A stretch of 64,000 nt of DNA from positions 744,001 through 808,000 of the forward strand of contig JAGVVL010000017.1 in NCBI GenBank assembly GCA_018287875.1. The letters run 5' to 3'. This document shows, one piece after another, positions 23,037 through 33,795 of this stretch. Position 1 is the stretch's first letter, and the number at the start of each line of letters is the position of its first letter. Below the pieces are notes generated by a model, which was given only the letters and a program-made list of their open reading frames with translations, ran no database searches and was not told where the DNA came from. A program made the translations under genes and the position numbers. The DNA comes from Nigrospora sphaerica (taxonomy: Eukaryota > Ascomycota > Sordariomycetes > Amphisphaeriales > Apiosporaceae).

Positions 23037-23810
23037 CTATTTGATCTTCTTCTGCTTCAGCTTGATCGTCTCGTCGTTGACAAAGATGCCCTTGCCCTTG
23101 TACGGCTCGGGGCGGCGCCAGCGGCGCAGGCGGGCCGCGAAGCTCATGACCTCTTCGCGGTTGATGCCCTCGAGCAGAATGCGGGTGGGCTGCGGCGTGC
23201 TGGCCGTCATGCCGCGGGGCACGCCCTCCTCGACGGGGTGCGTGAAGCCCAGCTTCAGGCAGACAAACTTCTGACCCGGGTACTCGGCCTTTTTCGGGCG
23301 GTCCTCGACCGTGGCACGATAGCCAACGCCGACGAGGCGCAGGATGGCCGTGTGGCCCTCCGAGACGCCCAGGATGTGTCGGTTGAGGTAGGCCCAGGTC
23401 GTGCCCCACATCTCCATCTGCTGCTTGACCTCGCGGTCCTCGATGCCCAGCATCACCTTGCGGTTCTCGGCGTCCTGGGTGACGGACACGTAGGGCGGGA
23501 TCTCGAGGCCCAGCTCGCCTAGCGGGCCCTTGACGGTGACGATGCGCTTAGGGATGCGCAGGTAGGTCGTCGGATCTTTCCGCACAAAGGGCTCGCCGAC
23601 GCTGATCTCGACGCTGGGCGGTATTGAGATGGGGGTGCGGCCGAGCTTCGAGGGCCGGGGCTGGGTCGAGGAGAAGGGCCGTCGCGGTTGCGCCTGCGGC
23701 GCCGGGGTGGGGGCCTGGAAGGCGGGCAGCAGGAAAGACGGCAGGGTGGCCGAGGACTTGGAGGCTGTCAGAGCCTTCTCGAGGACCCTGCCTCGACTGG
23801 GCGCGAACAT
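23037..23810 (-). CDS. MRPL6: Mitochondrial large-subunit ribosomal protein uL6m
   Basis: Single-exon gene, 257 residues. The N-terminal about 60 residues are basic and Ser/Pro/Ala-rich with few acidic residues, fitting a mitochondrial targeting sequence (RRPFSSTQPRPSKLGR). The L6 core follows: SKLGRTPISIPPSVEI, VTVKGPLGELGLEIP, and the C-terminal L6 signature region KGKGIFVNDETIKLKQKKIK. It binds 23S-type rRNA near the sarcin-ricin loop in the mitoribosome; this is known for the family. The ATG at 23808..23810 begins MFAPSRGR. Length is normal for fungal uL6m. Confidence 0.95.
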   Translation of the reverse strand: MFAPSRGRVLEKALTASKSSATLPSFLLPAFQAPTPAPQAQPRRPFSSTQPRPSKLGRTPISIPPSVEISVGEPFVRKDPTTYLRIPKRIVTVKGPLGELGLEIPPYVSVTQDAENRKVMLGIEDREVKQQMEMWGTTWAYLNRHILGVSEGHTAILRLVGVGYRATVEDRPKKAEYPGQKFVCLKLGFTHPVEEGVPRGMTASTPQPTRILLEGINREEVMSFAARLRRWRRPEPYKGKGIFVNDETIKLKQKKIK

Positions 23811-24647
23811 GGTGACGGATTGGCCGGGGCTGGGCGACGTAGTCGGGGTCGTGGGGTTGCGGCGGCGGCGGCGGCGAAGCGCAAAATGGCAGGCCCGGCG
23901 CCTTCACCAAGCTCCGGATCTGAAAATTGACAGTTTGCCGTCATGTGACTGCGTGTTGGGTTGGTGTAGCTTTGCGGCCCACTAATAAAAGTTCGGGTGC
24001 GTGGCGCGTTTTTCAAACGTCACCTCTTGACTCTCCATCAGAATCAGGGTATTCCAACGGCTGCAGACATTGTCCGAAGCCGGAACACGCACGAGGGATT
24101 CTCGATTGAACCAGCCCTTCTCCCATCTCATACGAATAATACTCATTTAAGTGCGGTTTGCCTGCGTCAGTCTGGAATTTTCTTGGTCTTGCAGCTCCCA
24201 CGCGACAGGCCTGCCATCTGTAGCGACTGGCAAGATCATAACTCAGGTTACTTCCTTACAACTATAATAGGTTTGAGGAAGGCAATGGGCGATGGGTGTA
24301 CGCGGAACCATGTGCACTGGAGCACCTCTTGGTCCCACAAGCCTCTATATTCAATTAAAGTATCTGTCCTGCCCGTGAAGCACTCAAGCTGGTGTCTGTT
24401 CTGAAGCATGAAGCAGAAACCACCAGTCCCCTTCACTGTGCTCCATCTTTCGTCTGCAATCGGCGCCTTCCATTTCCGTCCCTCACACCTTCTCGTCACT
24501 TCACTTAGTTTCTTTTTTCTTTCCACCCATTACTTGAAGCTTTCAATCCTACCTTTTTTTTTACTTTCGCCTCCTGAATCTAGGACTTCCCTCGTTTTTC
24601 GCATTCTTTGCCAAGTGACCATCTACCGCCTCCGCAAGACACGTAAA
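23811..24647. other. Divergent promoter region between uL6m and Kar5
   Basis: 837 bp separating two divergently transcribed genes. The Kar5 side is strongly CT-rich with T runs (24500..24600), a typical fungal leader. The open frame from 24408 that continues into Kar5 is probably leader, not protein. Confidence 0.5.
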
Positions 24648-26431
24648 ATGGCGACGCAAGATCGCATCAAGTCATGGGCGTGTATCATGTGGCTTCTGCT
24701 TGCAGTCGGCCATTTCGCTTCTGGGTTCACTTGGGGCCGATCCACGGCAGGTCTTTCGAACGAACTTCACAATACCCTTGGTCCTGTTCCCAGGTTGAGT
24801 GCATCCCAGCTACTGCAGACAGCATCCCAGGCCCCTTCACCATATGATCTCGCCCTCCAGGAGCTTCAAAAGCTGGAATCGGAGCCTTTGTGTCACCGAA
24901 CTGCCGCGAAACTTCTCGTTAACAACTGCCAGCTTCTGGAGGGCAAGGATGACGCGGCCATACTCACTGACAGTGGACGACAGATTCGGGATTTTGTGGA
25001 CGCGTATGCAGCCAGCCTTGCCATCTGCGACCTCGAGAGAGGTCGCTTCGAGATCCCCAAGGAGTGTACACCGTTCCGTGAGCCCGTTTTGAGTCACTTG
25101 ACGCCGCAGCTGAAAGCTCAGCTTCATGTGTCTTCCGAGGAAATCGGGAACTGCCTATCTGCCTTGGGTGCGTCCGACTCGGCCTGGAACACCTGGGTAA
25201 GCTACCGGCACAAGGCCTTGCGGTTTTGCGAGGCTGCCAGAGCCGAAAATGAGAAAAGTAGGTATAGTAGCCACACTTGGACAGCCATCAACTGATTCGT
25301 CACAGCCGAGAGTATCCGCACATTCCAACGCCTCGTCAAGGTCATGAGAGGAGTCGCCGACGACGCTGGCGCGATATTTGAGGCGCGTATGACCCAATTC
25401 GAGACTAGGGCTCAAGCCGCCAGCGATCGCATTGGCCGCATTTCCCCTCAACTGGATCGTTTGAGCGATGAAGTCGACGCGGCCGAGTTTCAAATCTCGC
25501 AGAAGCTTGCAGCGGCACTTGAGGTAATCCCACCTACTCGTATTTGTGTGCGATCAATCTGACAATCACAAAGCGATCCACGGCCTCTGTGAACTCCGGT
25601 CTCGAAAATGTCGCCCATCTCCAGCGGATGCTCGAAGTTTTAATGCAGACAGTTATGGCCACGAATGCCGAAATAGCCTCCGTTCACGAAGGGTCCATCC
25701 AGAGAGTAAGCCGCACTGCAGAGTCAGAGGTGGCCAATGTCATGGCAGCCATGACTGCGGCCGCCGCGTCTGCAGCCAGTATTCACAACCAGATGGTAAG
25801 TGTGAAGATGGAATAACGAGGCCCACACTGACATGTTTCTTCCCAGGAGATTTCGCGTTTCCAAGCTGTCGAGTTGGCGCACAAACAAGAAAATCTGGAG
25901 CGGGTACGTCATCGCTTCCAAAGTGGCAGGCAATATCTGACTCGATCGGCAGGGACTGCAACGACTCCTCGATGTCAATGACGCTCTATATACCCAATAC
26001 GACGATCACTCGCATCACTTGCAGCGGGCCAAGGACATGACGACCGATATTCTTCATGCCCTTCGAAACACAGCACATTCAGCCGCCACGGTGGGCGAAA
26101 CTGTGGCCAGACGGTCAGCCGTGGTTTCTTGGTGGCCGTATATCTGGTGCCCGGCAGCGTCTTTAGTCATGGGCTCTTACGGTCTTCCTCCCTCGGCCTT
26201 GAGGAACGTGGCACTGGTCGCGTTTGGTGAGTGCAAGACGGAATATTGTTCAGACGCTGGCGTTACTAACTGCATCCAGGAGAAGCAGCGGGTTTCCTGA
26301 TATCGTCTGTCCAGTCAGTTTCCTCCATTTATTGGCAACTCGGTTGGCCCCTCCACCACAGGAACCCCCCCGTCAACGCGACTTCGAAACGCTCAAATTT
26401 GACACACAATGAGACGGATGGATTTGACTAG
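24648..26431 (+). CDS. KAR5: Karyogamy / nuclear membrane fusion protein Kar5 (Tht1-like)
   Basis: Six exons: 24648..25257, 25306..25523, 25574..25795, 25847..25903, 25953..26226 and 26280..26431, giving 510 residues. All five introns are GT-AG, about 48-53 nt, and keep the frame. There is an N-terminal signal peptide ([13 protein letters not shown]), then a Cys-containing lumenal domain with [18 protein letters not shown], the characteristic Kar5/Tht1/GEX1 motif region. Long helical, probably coiled-coil stretches follow ([34 protein letters not shown]). Near the C-terminus two hydrophobic segments flank [20 protein letters not shown]. The family acts in the nuclear envelope/ER during nuclear fusion after mating; that role is inferred here. 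A GTAAGT-like donor in each intron supports the model. The identification is by motif and architecture. Confidence 0.82.
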
Positions 26432-27357
26432 GCAAACGGAATAGAATCTTTGGTATCATGGTTAATGGCTCACTGGTGTCTGGGTGGGATATCGCTATTT
26501 GCTTTCAGGTTTACATTGATCATCTGGGTTGAGGGACCATCTGCCGGCATCGTGGAGTTACGGATGCACGGGAGCGGCTGAACGGCCACGGGGGGCTACT
26601 ACTCGTCTGCTACCGTATATATGGAGGTAGACGACACACACACACGTATCTTGCGTCCTCAGATAAAACCAAAGCTTATGGATATCTTGAGAATTCTGCG
26701 TGGGCTGTGGTAATCATCGAGGTTGTGTCCTCCGCAGCGTTTGTAAAAATGCTTAGGAAACTTTGTGACTCTAGTGGGCTCCTCATTTGCCCATGGCCAC
26801 CAACTTTCAGGCGACGATTGGCGCGTAGGAAAATTCGACCGGGTAGGACAAGCAATACAACGGAACAGCCAGCTACTTCCAGGTTTTTATTTGGCTCGGC
26901 CATCGTGTCAACCCACGCAACGCCGCTGAAAGGGGCTTGAATATTTCTAGTGTGGTATATGTACGTACTAAGGTGTGCTTATTCAGGTCCCCTGCAATTT
27001 ACTGTTCGCTATACCCTTGTGTGGTATTGATTACTGGCCTTGTTGCCGAGGCTATCTGTGGTGGATTACGTTGAACCATGAGAGAAACAACCTTGAGCTG
27101 CGGGCAGAGTGGGAATGCGGGGCTGGAGCTCGTCCGCCGAATTCGGTGGCTGGAAACTATTTAATGGAACACCACGAAACCAGAAGCTACCTATTGTGCC
27201 GAAACAAAAAGTCATACGGGCCTCCGGTGCAATGCATTCCACTAATTTTTAGTTGTTGTAAAAGTCAACCTCCTCACCTCGATCCACGCAAGCTTGTTAG
27301 TCGACGCCCCTGTTTAAGCCAAAATCGTCTTTGTGATGCCTCCCTGTTAGCAAGCCG
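26432..27357. other. Intergenic region
   Basis: About 0.9 kb, with a short CA microsatellite at about 26636..26645. No supported gene. Confidence 0.45.
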
Positions 27358-27852
27358 CTATTGTTGATTCGTTGTGCATGATTGAAGGCCAATATCTCGC
27401 CGTCGTTCTCGGGAGTATCTCTTGGTGGACAAATCCTCCTCAGTCAAAGAAGCTTCTTCCCCCTCGCCCTCGGAGAATTCCTCCTCCTCGCTGCGAAAGG
27501 CATCTCCCTCCTTGGGTAGGTCACCCCTCATCTTCTCGTAGAAGCAGTGTCTGTAGGCTGCGAGTAATTTGTGGGCAGACAGGCGCTCCAAGCAATTGCG
27601 GAGCTGGCAAAGATGAACGTCTTCGTATTGATTCGTGAGGTCCGGAAAATAGCCCTCGTATACGAGGTCGGTTTCCTCGATGCATCGTTCTCCGGCGGTC
27701 TCGGGGTACACCCCGGTGCATGTGAGCCATTTACACGTGTTTTCTCGGGGTCCTCGATACTGATGATCGTCTGGCGATAGCAGTGCACTGTGGGGTTCAA
27801 TGACAGCTCGTCTATTAGTTGAGAGGGCTACCCATCGTCTATGCTAATCTAG
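27358..27852 (-). pseudogene. Orphan coding-like fragment, C-terminal part of an unknown protein
   Basis: An open frame of about 160 codons on the minus strand, bounded upstream by a TAG and with no usable ATG, ends in a stop at 27358. The segment from CKWLTCTGVYPETAGERC through LRNCLERLSAHKLLAAYRHC to the acidic SEEEEFSEGEGEEASLTEE looks protein-like. It has balanced hydrophobic spacing and a charged C-terminus, but no domain that I recognise. The lack of a start suggests a 5'-truncated relic, or the last exon of a gene whose upstream exons were missed. Function unknown. Confidence 0.35.
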
Positions 27853-29386
27853 CCCACTGTGGGGCTGGAAACCAGCGGTTAGGCAACGCAAATATAACTA
27901 GCATAAGCCTAGTAAGCCGAGGTCTAGTGATGATATTCCAGTTCTATTATCCCGATACAGGGCAACAGTGAGAGGAGAATGGGGGGAAAGAAACTTAGTA
28001 ACATGAGAAGGGTGATGGTAATTTATATCACGAGGGCAAGTGGGAAACGGTTTAGCGACGAAGGTCAATGATGGAGGAGGGGTACAGAAGGAGACGAAAA
28101 TGGTTACCCCGCCACGCATCAAACAACAGCTACACGAATAAAATCTACTTACAGGCGTAAAGCAGGCAATCACGTCGGTACTACACAGAGACGAGAATAT
28201 GTTGATGGGTGAATCGAACTTGAAGGAGTATGCCGCGGAGTATAAGAGGTGATGTAAAACACTTATGGAAGGACTGACGATAGCCGCCTACCCACCTTTA
28301 CAGATAGGCAGGAGTGATATCTTGCTATTGTATGGTAAGGATGAACGACGGCAAAATTTCTCTCTGGGTGGAAACTGCCAAACAGACTGTGTTCAACACA
28401 TTCGCAGCTCCGGACGAAAACAAGAGATCCAAATACAACTAGGTGGATGGAACCATCAACAGCGGACTTTTTTTTCAATAGAAGTAATTAAGTTGCGGAC
28501 GTTCTTGATGTAGCTACGCCTCCATTACGAGATGCTCCATTAATTCCACTCGACAGAACAAAAAACTCGAAATTCAAGAACCCTGACAAGTCTTTCCTAG
28601 TCGAGCAAACCAGGCTGGAGCACTACATGATATTTCCTAATAGGGGCCTTACAAATGCCTCTTTTCAGAAGAACCTTCGCATCTGAATTGCGGCCCAAAG
28701 TACAACCAGATGGCAGCTCGTTGGTAGCATTTCGTCAACGGTTTTACTGTATGCGAACTTGAACCACTGTCCCGGATTATGCCATCAGATGTCAATGTCT
28801 CCAGACTTTAGTCTGGTTAATAGCACGAATGCTTTCAACATGAGAATCAAATCAAGCCCACCCATATATAGATGGCTGTGTAACAGTAGGGAACCCTCAG
28901 TATGATTACTGAATTCCATGGGAAGCCGTATTGGACACTGTTGCCTGGGTCACCGAGGATACAACCCGCGGTCGCTTCGGCTTCACTCCGGCTCTTAGAG
29001 ATGCCTTGATGGGCCAAACAACTGCTTCTTTTCCACCTGTTATTTTCTATCCCCCATCCATACCCTCGCCCTACCTTTACTCCTTCTCTTTCCTCGCCAG
29101 GTGGTGGCACGCCATACATCTCCATCCTTCTCGTCGGTGGCACTCCAACCAGCTTGCGCCGTTTCCCAGGTCATTTCCCGTCGGATCCCAAACAAAGCCA
29201 CCATTCTATCGTGCATCAGTCCTTCGACACCGCCCGTTTTGAATTCCGCTTGCTTTCAATGTATGGGACCTGGTGGAAGAGCCCGCAGTCAAGGTAGGCG
29301 CGAGGCCAGCACCCACACGCGCGACTATGAATTCTCTGCTGACCCTACTTCTTTCTGGCAGGCCTGAGACTTGGTCATTGCCCATC
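27853..29386. other. Intergenic region upstream of the 2EXR gene
   Basis: About 1.5 kb, relatively A/T-rich from 27900 to 28900. A plausible leader intron lies at 29294..29361 (GTAGGC donor, CTGCTGAC branch, CTTTCTGGCAG acceptor), but joining its flanks does not give an in-frame coding exon, so it would be in the 5' UTR of the next gene. Confidence 0.4.
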
Positions 29387-30154
29387 ATGGATCAGCACCC
29401 GCGCTGCGCAAAGCTGAAACTCGATGGTCATGATTGGAACAGGGCGATGCATAGACTGTTCCCGCTCGAATGCAGGCGCAAGGAGAAGAGCCGTTCCTTT
29501 CACTCCTTCCCCAAGCTTCCCAAGGAAATCCAGGTGGCCGTTTGGAACCTGGTTGTCGAGCAGTCCAAGGACGAGCGCCCCTTCATCGTGTCCGTGGACG
29601 CCAACCGCACCCTCCTGAGCAGCAAGTTCTACTCGCCGCTGCTCGAGGTCTGCGTGACGAGCCGCCAGGTCTACCTTCGCCACTTTCCCCACGCCCTCCA
29701 CGTCATGCACTCGGACGTGATGCACTCGGACTTGGTGTACTCGGATGTGATGCACACGAAAAGGAAGGGCGAGATGATCGAGGTCTGCCTCTTCTCCCCC
29801 TGCGCCCTCGGCGGCCTCGTCCACATCAGCCTCGACACGGACCTGCTAATCGACCTCAGCGCCTGGTGGCGCTTCCAGGACTGGCAAAGCCCAGAGCGGA
29901 AGCTTTTATACAATGAACTGGTCAAGGCGATCCGGCCCCATCAGTTCGGCTTCACGCCCGACTCTCGCCGACTTAGGGCCTTGTTCGCCGAGCACCGAAT
30001 CGCTCGATCGGTCGGTTACCAGAAGGAATACCAGGTGGCGTACTTGTTGTTCGACATGCTCCACATGCCGGCTACCGAGTTCCAGAACCTCCACCCCCAG
30101 AAGCCCAAACGCAGCAGCATCTTCTCTGTTCAACTGGCCACTAGGCGCAAGTGA
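29387..30154 (+). CDS. 2EXR-domain protein
   Basis: Open frame of 255 residues from MDQHPRCAK; an in-frame ATG at 29327 would add 20 residues but lies in a likely leader intron. Residues about 39-55 read FHSFPKLPKEIQVAVW, the F-x-x-F-P-x-L-P-x-E-I-x-x-x-I/V-W signature of the fungal 2EXR family, an expanded F-box-like group of unknown biochemical function. A 15-bp repeat of about 3.7 copies at 29702..29759 encodes a run of MHSDV-type units, unusual for this family. The middle and C-terminal parts (FGFTPDSRRLRALFAEHR) are less conserved. Nearby truncated fragments suggest this region has lost family copies. Confidence 0.75.
   Translation: MDQHPRCAKLKLDGHDWNRAMHRLFPLECRRKEKSRSFHSFPKLPKEIQVAVWNLVVEQSKDERPFIVSVDANRTLLSSKFYSPLLEVCVTSRQVYLRHFPHALHVMHSDVMHSDLVYSDVMHTKRKGEMIEVCLFSPCALGGLVHISLDTDLLIDLSAWWRFQDWQSPERKLLYNELVKAIRPHQFGFTPDSRRLRALFAEHRIARSVGYQKEYQVAYLLFDMLHMPATEFQNLHPQKPKRSSIFSVQLATRRK
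29702..29759 (+). repeat. 15-bp tandem repeat inside the 2EXR gene
   Basis: About 3.7 imperfect copies of the unit GTGATGCACTCGGAC, encoding repeated V-M-H-S-D. The unit length is a multiple of three, so copy changes would keep the frame. Confidence 0.8.
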
Positions 30155-31835
30155 GTGGGCTGGGGGCTGCCCGGGGTGAAGCGACCACGGCAGGCCATCG
30201 ATGGTGTTGGGTGTCTGATGCAGTGCGTATCCCCGCCGAAAGGTCGTGCGATATGCTTCCCGCCTTGAGTTTTCCAGGCGATCAAGAGATAGTGGCAGAT
30301 GATGGGTCCCGAACGGGAGCTCGGATGAAAACGTCATTGACCCTCGGCAAGGACAGCTGGCATCACAGTAGCCAGTATGGAATCCCGGAACGGAGATGTT
30401 TTTTTCACGCCCCACAAAGTGGAAGCAATCTGATGCGGTGCATTCATTATTCAAGACGTAGCCGGATCCAGTCTCTGAATAGGCAAACATCTGCGGCTTA
30501 AATACCTAAAGTACGTACTGTAGTCGGGCGTGATAAACCACAGTCAGTCGACGTTGTCTCTATGAAGAACGTCCCATGACCTCTTCATCCTCTGCTTGAG
30601 CCAAAGTCTCCGCGGCGAATGTGCTATGCCGTCTTTCACCTCCTTGACGAGTTCCACCCGCTGGATACCCTGAATCGAGCACAGGCGTCGTAAGCCCTCT
30701 TCGGCCTCGGTAAGGAGAAGAGGGAAGTTTAACCCAAAATCAAACTGCAAACTTAAAGAATACGAGTATAGGCCCTCGAAAGCATGCCGATAGCTGACCA
30801 CGGCCTCGCCGGCGCTTACGGTTCTCTACCGGCCGTGGGACCCGCGGGGTATATAAAGACGTGGTGCCGCTGACCTTGACGGCTCCGTGCGCCGGGAGCC
30901 GGGAAAGGTGCTGCTTCTCCGGAACATTAGAAGGTCGGAAATTCCGTGGCTCTTCGACATTGGGGATATCCTAAGAGTCTATCATGTCCAGACTGGCCTA
31001 TGAGGCGCAGATCTGAATAGAAACGAGCCCCTTGCCGTCGAGCCACGTCCTAACCCCATAGCCCCCGTTGGAACCCATCTTTGTACACCTCGAAGTGGCC
31101 ATTCTCGCTCCGTCGTACCGGTATGGGTCGGGATTCATATGTTGCTTTTCAGATTCAGCCATCCTTCCGGTGGACGATTAGGCACGGACGTACATGCTGA
31201 GGCTAATGCGCAAGGGTGTTGGGGCGCTTTACTAGGACCTTGCCCTCGTATAAGGGCACTGAAGGCCCGGCGAGGCAGTTATGTTACTGCCTACGTTCTA
31301 TCTAATTACTGTAGTAATATTACAAAACAAAATCGTTAGCTCAATGAGAGAGAAAATGGCGGCTGGAGTCAGGTAGGAGAGGCTGAGTACTTGTACGCAC
31401 GCCTTCATCCGCAAATGTGTAAACCATGATAACAACGAGCCCCCTTTTGGCACTTCGATAATTAAGAATCTTTAAATTAGTGAAGTATATGTTTTCGTAC
31501 TATCCCTATGTGGGTTTATGATGCCTTGTATGGCTCGTAAAAGTATTCCTCGTCACTGCAGGGGTGTCGTAGATCCCAAACATAAGATATCGAGTTCCCT
31601 ACGACCAGGAATGAAACCGCCAACGTAAGATATGTTTCGACAATCCTACGAACAATTTCACCCTAAATATTACCTTCCCCTCGGCACCCTAAAGGTAGGC
31701 CCAGCAGTAAGCAACAAGACCGACCATTCGAACCGGGCGGAAAGCCTCTAGAGTAACGCTTGCCAGTTGACCCAAAGATAAGAGACCAGACCGAGCCGGC
31801 GCCCAGACAAACCCACCATCCCAGACAAATCCACC
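30155..31835. other. Intergenic region with a coding-like relic
   Basis: Contains an 85-codon minus-strand frame at 30544..30801 with protein-like composition (EEGLRRLCSIQGIQRVELVK) but no recognised domain. A perfect TATATAAAG lies at 30850..30858 with no gene found downstream. No intact gene. Confidence 0.4.
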
Positions 31836-32000
31836 ATGGCGGCGACCACCTTCCCTCTTCTTCCCGCCGTCCCGTGCGAGATCCAGCTGCTGATATTGGA
31901 GGAGGCGGCGCTGGAGCACACGCGGGACCGCGTCGTCGCGTGCACCGAGGGCTGGGGGCCGGTGCGCCCGCGCGAGCTGGTGCTGCTCGCCTCGCACTAA
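31836..32000 (+). pseudogene. Truncated 2EXR-like N-terminal fragment
   Basis: An ATG in good context (CCACC before ATG) opens a 54-codon frame beginning MAATTFPLLPAVPCEIQLLI and continuing LEEAALEHTRDRVVACTEG to a TAA. The F-P-x-L-P-x-x-x-x-E-I-x-x-x-I spacing resembles the start of F-box-like/2EXR proteins, and codon third positions are G/C-rich like real genes here. It stops just where the domain would continue, and downstream frames are broken, so a decayed gene is the best reading. A short functional peptide cannot be excluded. Confidence 0.4.
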
Positions 32001-32523
32001 TTCCCCGGAAACACCTACGACTGGGTCTCCCACGCCTGGTGGTATTGCCAGGGCTTCTGGGAAGCACAGCGCCGGCGTGCTGGTGGCCTTCACGTAGTTT
32101 CACCCGTCGCAGCCGCGTTGATCTCGCGAAACCAGCGTACCGTGGGACGACGTCATCGACAGAGACGCCGCAGGTGACACGTTTGCCTGAATAACCAGCC
32201 CCGACTATGCCCATATCATCGGCCGAAAGCTCCTGAACTACGTAAACCATCCCGCCCTTAGATGGAACTGAGTGACCAACTCCGGGATAGATGGGGATAT
32301 CATATGGATAGATCTTGTCGACTTGGGTAAGTAAGCAGTTATGTCCATTGACACGCCGAGTTGACCGTGCTTCGTCGTGGTCTTGTTGTGTTAGGGATCC
32401 ACGACGAGGCAGGTCGCATAATTGTTGCACCATAATGCATACCATCTAATACCGATACTGGAGGACCTTGAGGGTTATTTACTTTCATCCGACAGTAAGC
32501 AGCTTCGTGCTGTAGCCCAGCGT
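32001..32523. other. Intergenic region downstream of the bisphosphate nucleotidase gene
   Basis: 523 bp between the truncated fragment and the 3' end of the HAL2-type gene. Nothing else recognised. Confidence 0.4.
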
Positions 32524-33795
32524 CTATTTCTTGCCCAGCACCTCCTGAACGACCTTGAGGACCTGCGCGTGTCCACCGGCGGGGGCGGCGACGACGCCCT
32601 TGTTGTTGGCAAGGGTGCGGCCGGCGGTGAAGTCGAGGCGGTTGCCGTTGACGTCGGTCACCTGGCCGCCGGCCTCGCGCACAATGACGTCGCCGGCGGC
32701 GTGGTCCCAGATCTTCTCCTGGTAGGTGGCCTTGACGGGCAGGCGCAGGTAGATGTCGCCGGCGCCGCGGGCGATGGAGGCGTACTTGGCCTGGGAGTCC
32801 ATGCGCACGCTGGGGTTGGTGATGCCGAGTTTGGCGGCGATGTCGGCCTGGTCGCCGTGGTTGGAGTGGCCGGCCTCGACGCTCTCGCAGAAGCTCGCCT
32901 TGGACATGTCGGTGATGGGGCGCATGCTGATGGGGTGGGCGGGCTCCAGGGCGCCGGTGCTCATGGCGCGGCTGGTGGCGCCCTGGCCGGCGACGGCCGA
33001 GAACAGGACGCCGCGGCCCTCGGCATCCGAGGCGTCGGCGCCGATATCGGCCGTCAGGGGCGCGGCGTCGTCAACGGGCAGGTTCGGGCAGCCCAGCACG
33101 CCGACGGTGACCTGGCCGTCGACCATGAGGGCCAGGCACACGGCGTACTGGCCGCCGCGCAGGAAGCCTTTGGTGCCGTCGATGGGGTCAATGGTCCATA
33201 TGCGGCCCTTGGCGCCACCGGCGCTCTGGCCCTCGTCCAGCCTCTGCAGCATGTCGTCGGCCGACTTGACGGGGCCGCCCAGGGCGGCTTCGGCGGCGTC
33301 GTCGTCGAGCTTGGTGGCGCGCACCAGGTCCCAGACGGTCTGGCGGAGCGACGCATTGTCGCGCAGGTCGGCGGCCTCCTCCTCGGCCACGATCTCGTCC
33401 GAAGGGAAGTTGGCCTTGAGGGCGGCAATGATGAGGGCCTGGGCGCCGAAGTCGCCGATGGTGACGGGCGAGGCGTCCTCCTTGGACAGGGTGCCCTTGG
33501 CCTGCTGGTGGAAGACCTGCTTGGTCAGGCGCGTCGCGCGCTGGACAGCCAGCAGGGCGATCTCGAGCTCTTTTTCGTAGGCCATGGTGTGCGTCGGGCG
33601 GAGGATGTGGATGGTGGAGGACGAGAAGAGGCCGCGCAAGAGGGTGGGCGAGGAGGGGTTAAGATGCACGGCGAGGAGATTTAGGCGGGGCAGTGCGCGG
33701 GCTAGGAAGAAGGAAGCCACGATGGGCAGTACGAGGAAGCAGACGATGGACCGGAAGGAGAACCGGTTCTTGAGGGCGGGCGAAGGACGGGTCAT
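32524..33795 (-). CDS. MET22: 3'(2'),5'-bisphosphate nucleotidase (Hal2/Met22 type)
   Basis: Removes the 3' phosphate from 3'-phosphoadenosine 5'-phosphate, a by-product of sulfate assimilation; the yeast enzyme is the target of lithium and sodium. The single frame gives 423 residues from the first ATG, or 353 from the internal ATG at 33585 (MAYEKELEIALLAVQ), which matches the family start. The inositol-monophosphatase-fold metal sites are complete: the EEEAADLRD loop, WTIDPIDGTKGFLRGG, and WDHAAGDVIVREAGG. The extra 70 N-terminal residues include a hydrophobic stretch (SIVCFLVLPIVASFFLARAL) followed by basic/Ser-rich sequence. They could be an organelle-targeting or membrane anchor segment, or simply translated leader. 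The core assignment is firm; the true start is open. Confidence 0.93.
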   Translation of the reverse strand: MTRPSPALKNRFSFRSIVCFLVLPIVASFFLARALPRLNLLAVHLNPSSPTLLRGLFSSSTIHILRPTHTMAYEKELEIALLAVQRATRLTKQVFHQQAKGTLSKEDASPVTIGDFGAQALIIAALKANFPSDEIVAEEEAADLRDNASLRQTVWDLVRATKLDDDAAEAALGGPVKSADDMLQRLDEGQSAGGAKGRIWTIDPIDGTKGFLRGGQYAVCLALMVDGQVTVGVLGCPNLPVDDAAPLTADIGADASDAEGRGVLFSAVAGQGATSRAMSTGALEPAHPISMRPITDMSKASFCESVEAGHSNHGDQADIAAKLGITNPSVRMDSQAKYASIARGAGDIYLRLPVKATYQEKIWDHAAGDVIVREAGGQVTDVNGNRLDFTAGRTLANNKGVVAAPAGGHAQVLKVVQEVLGKK

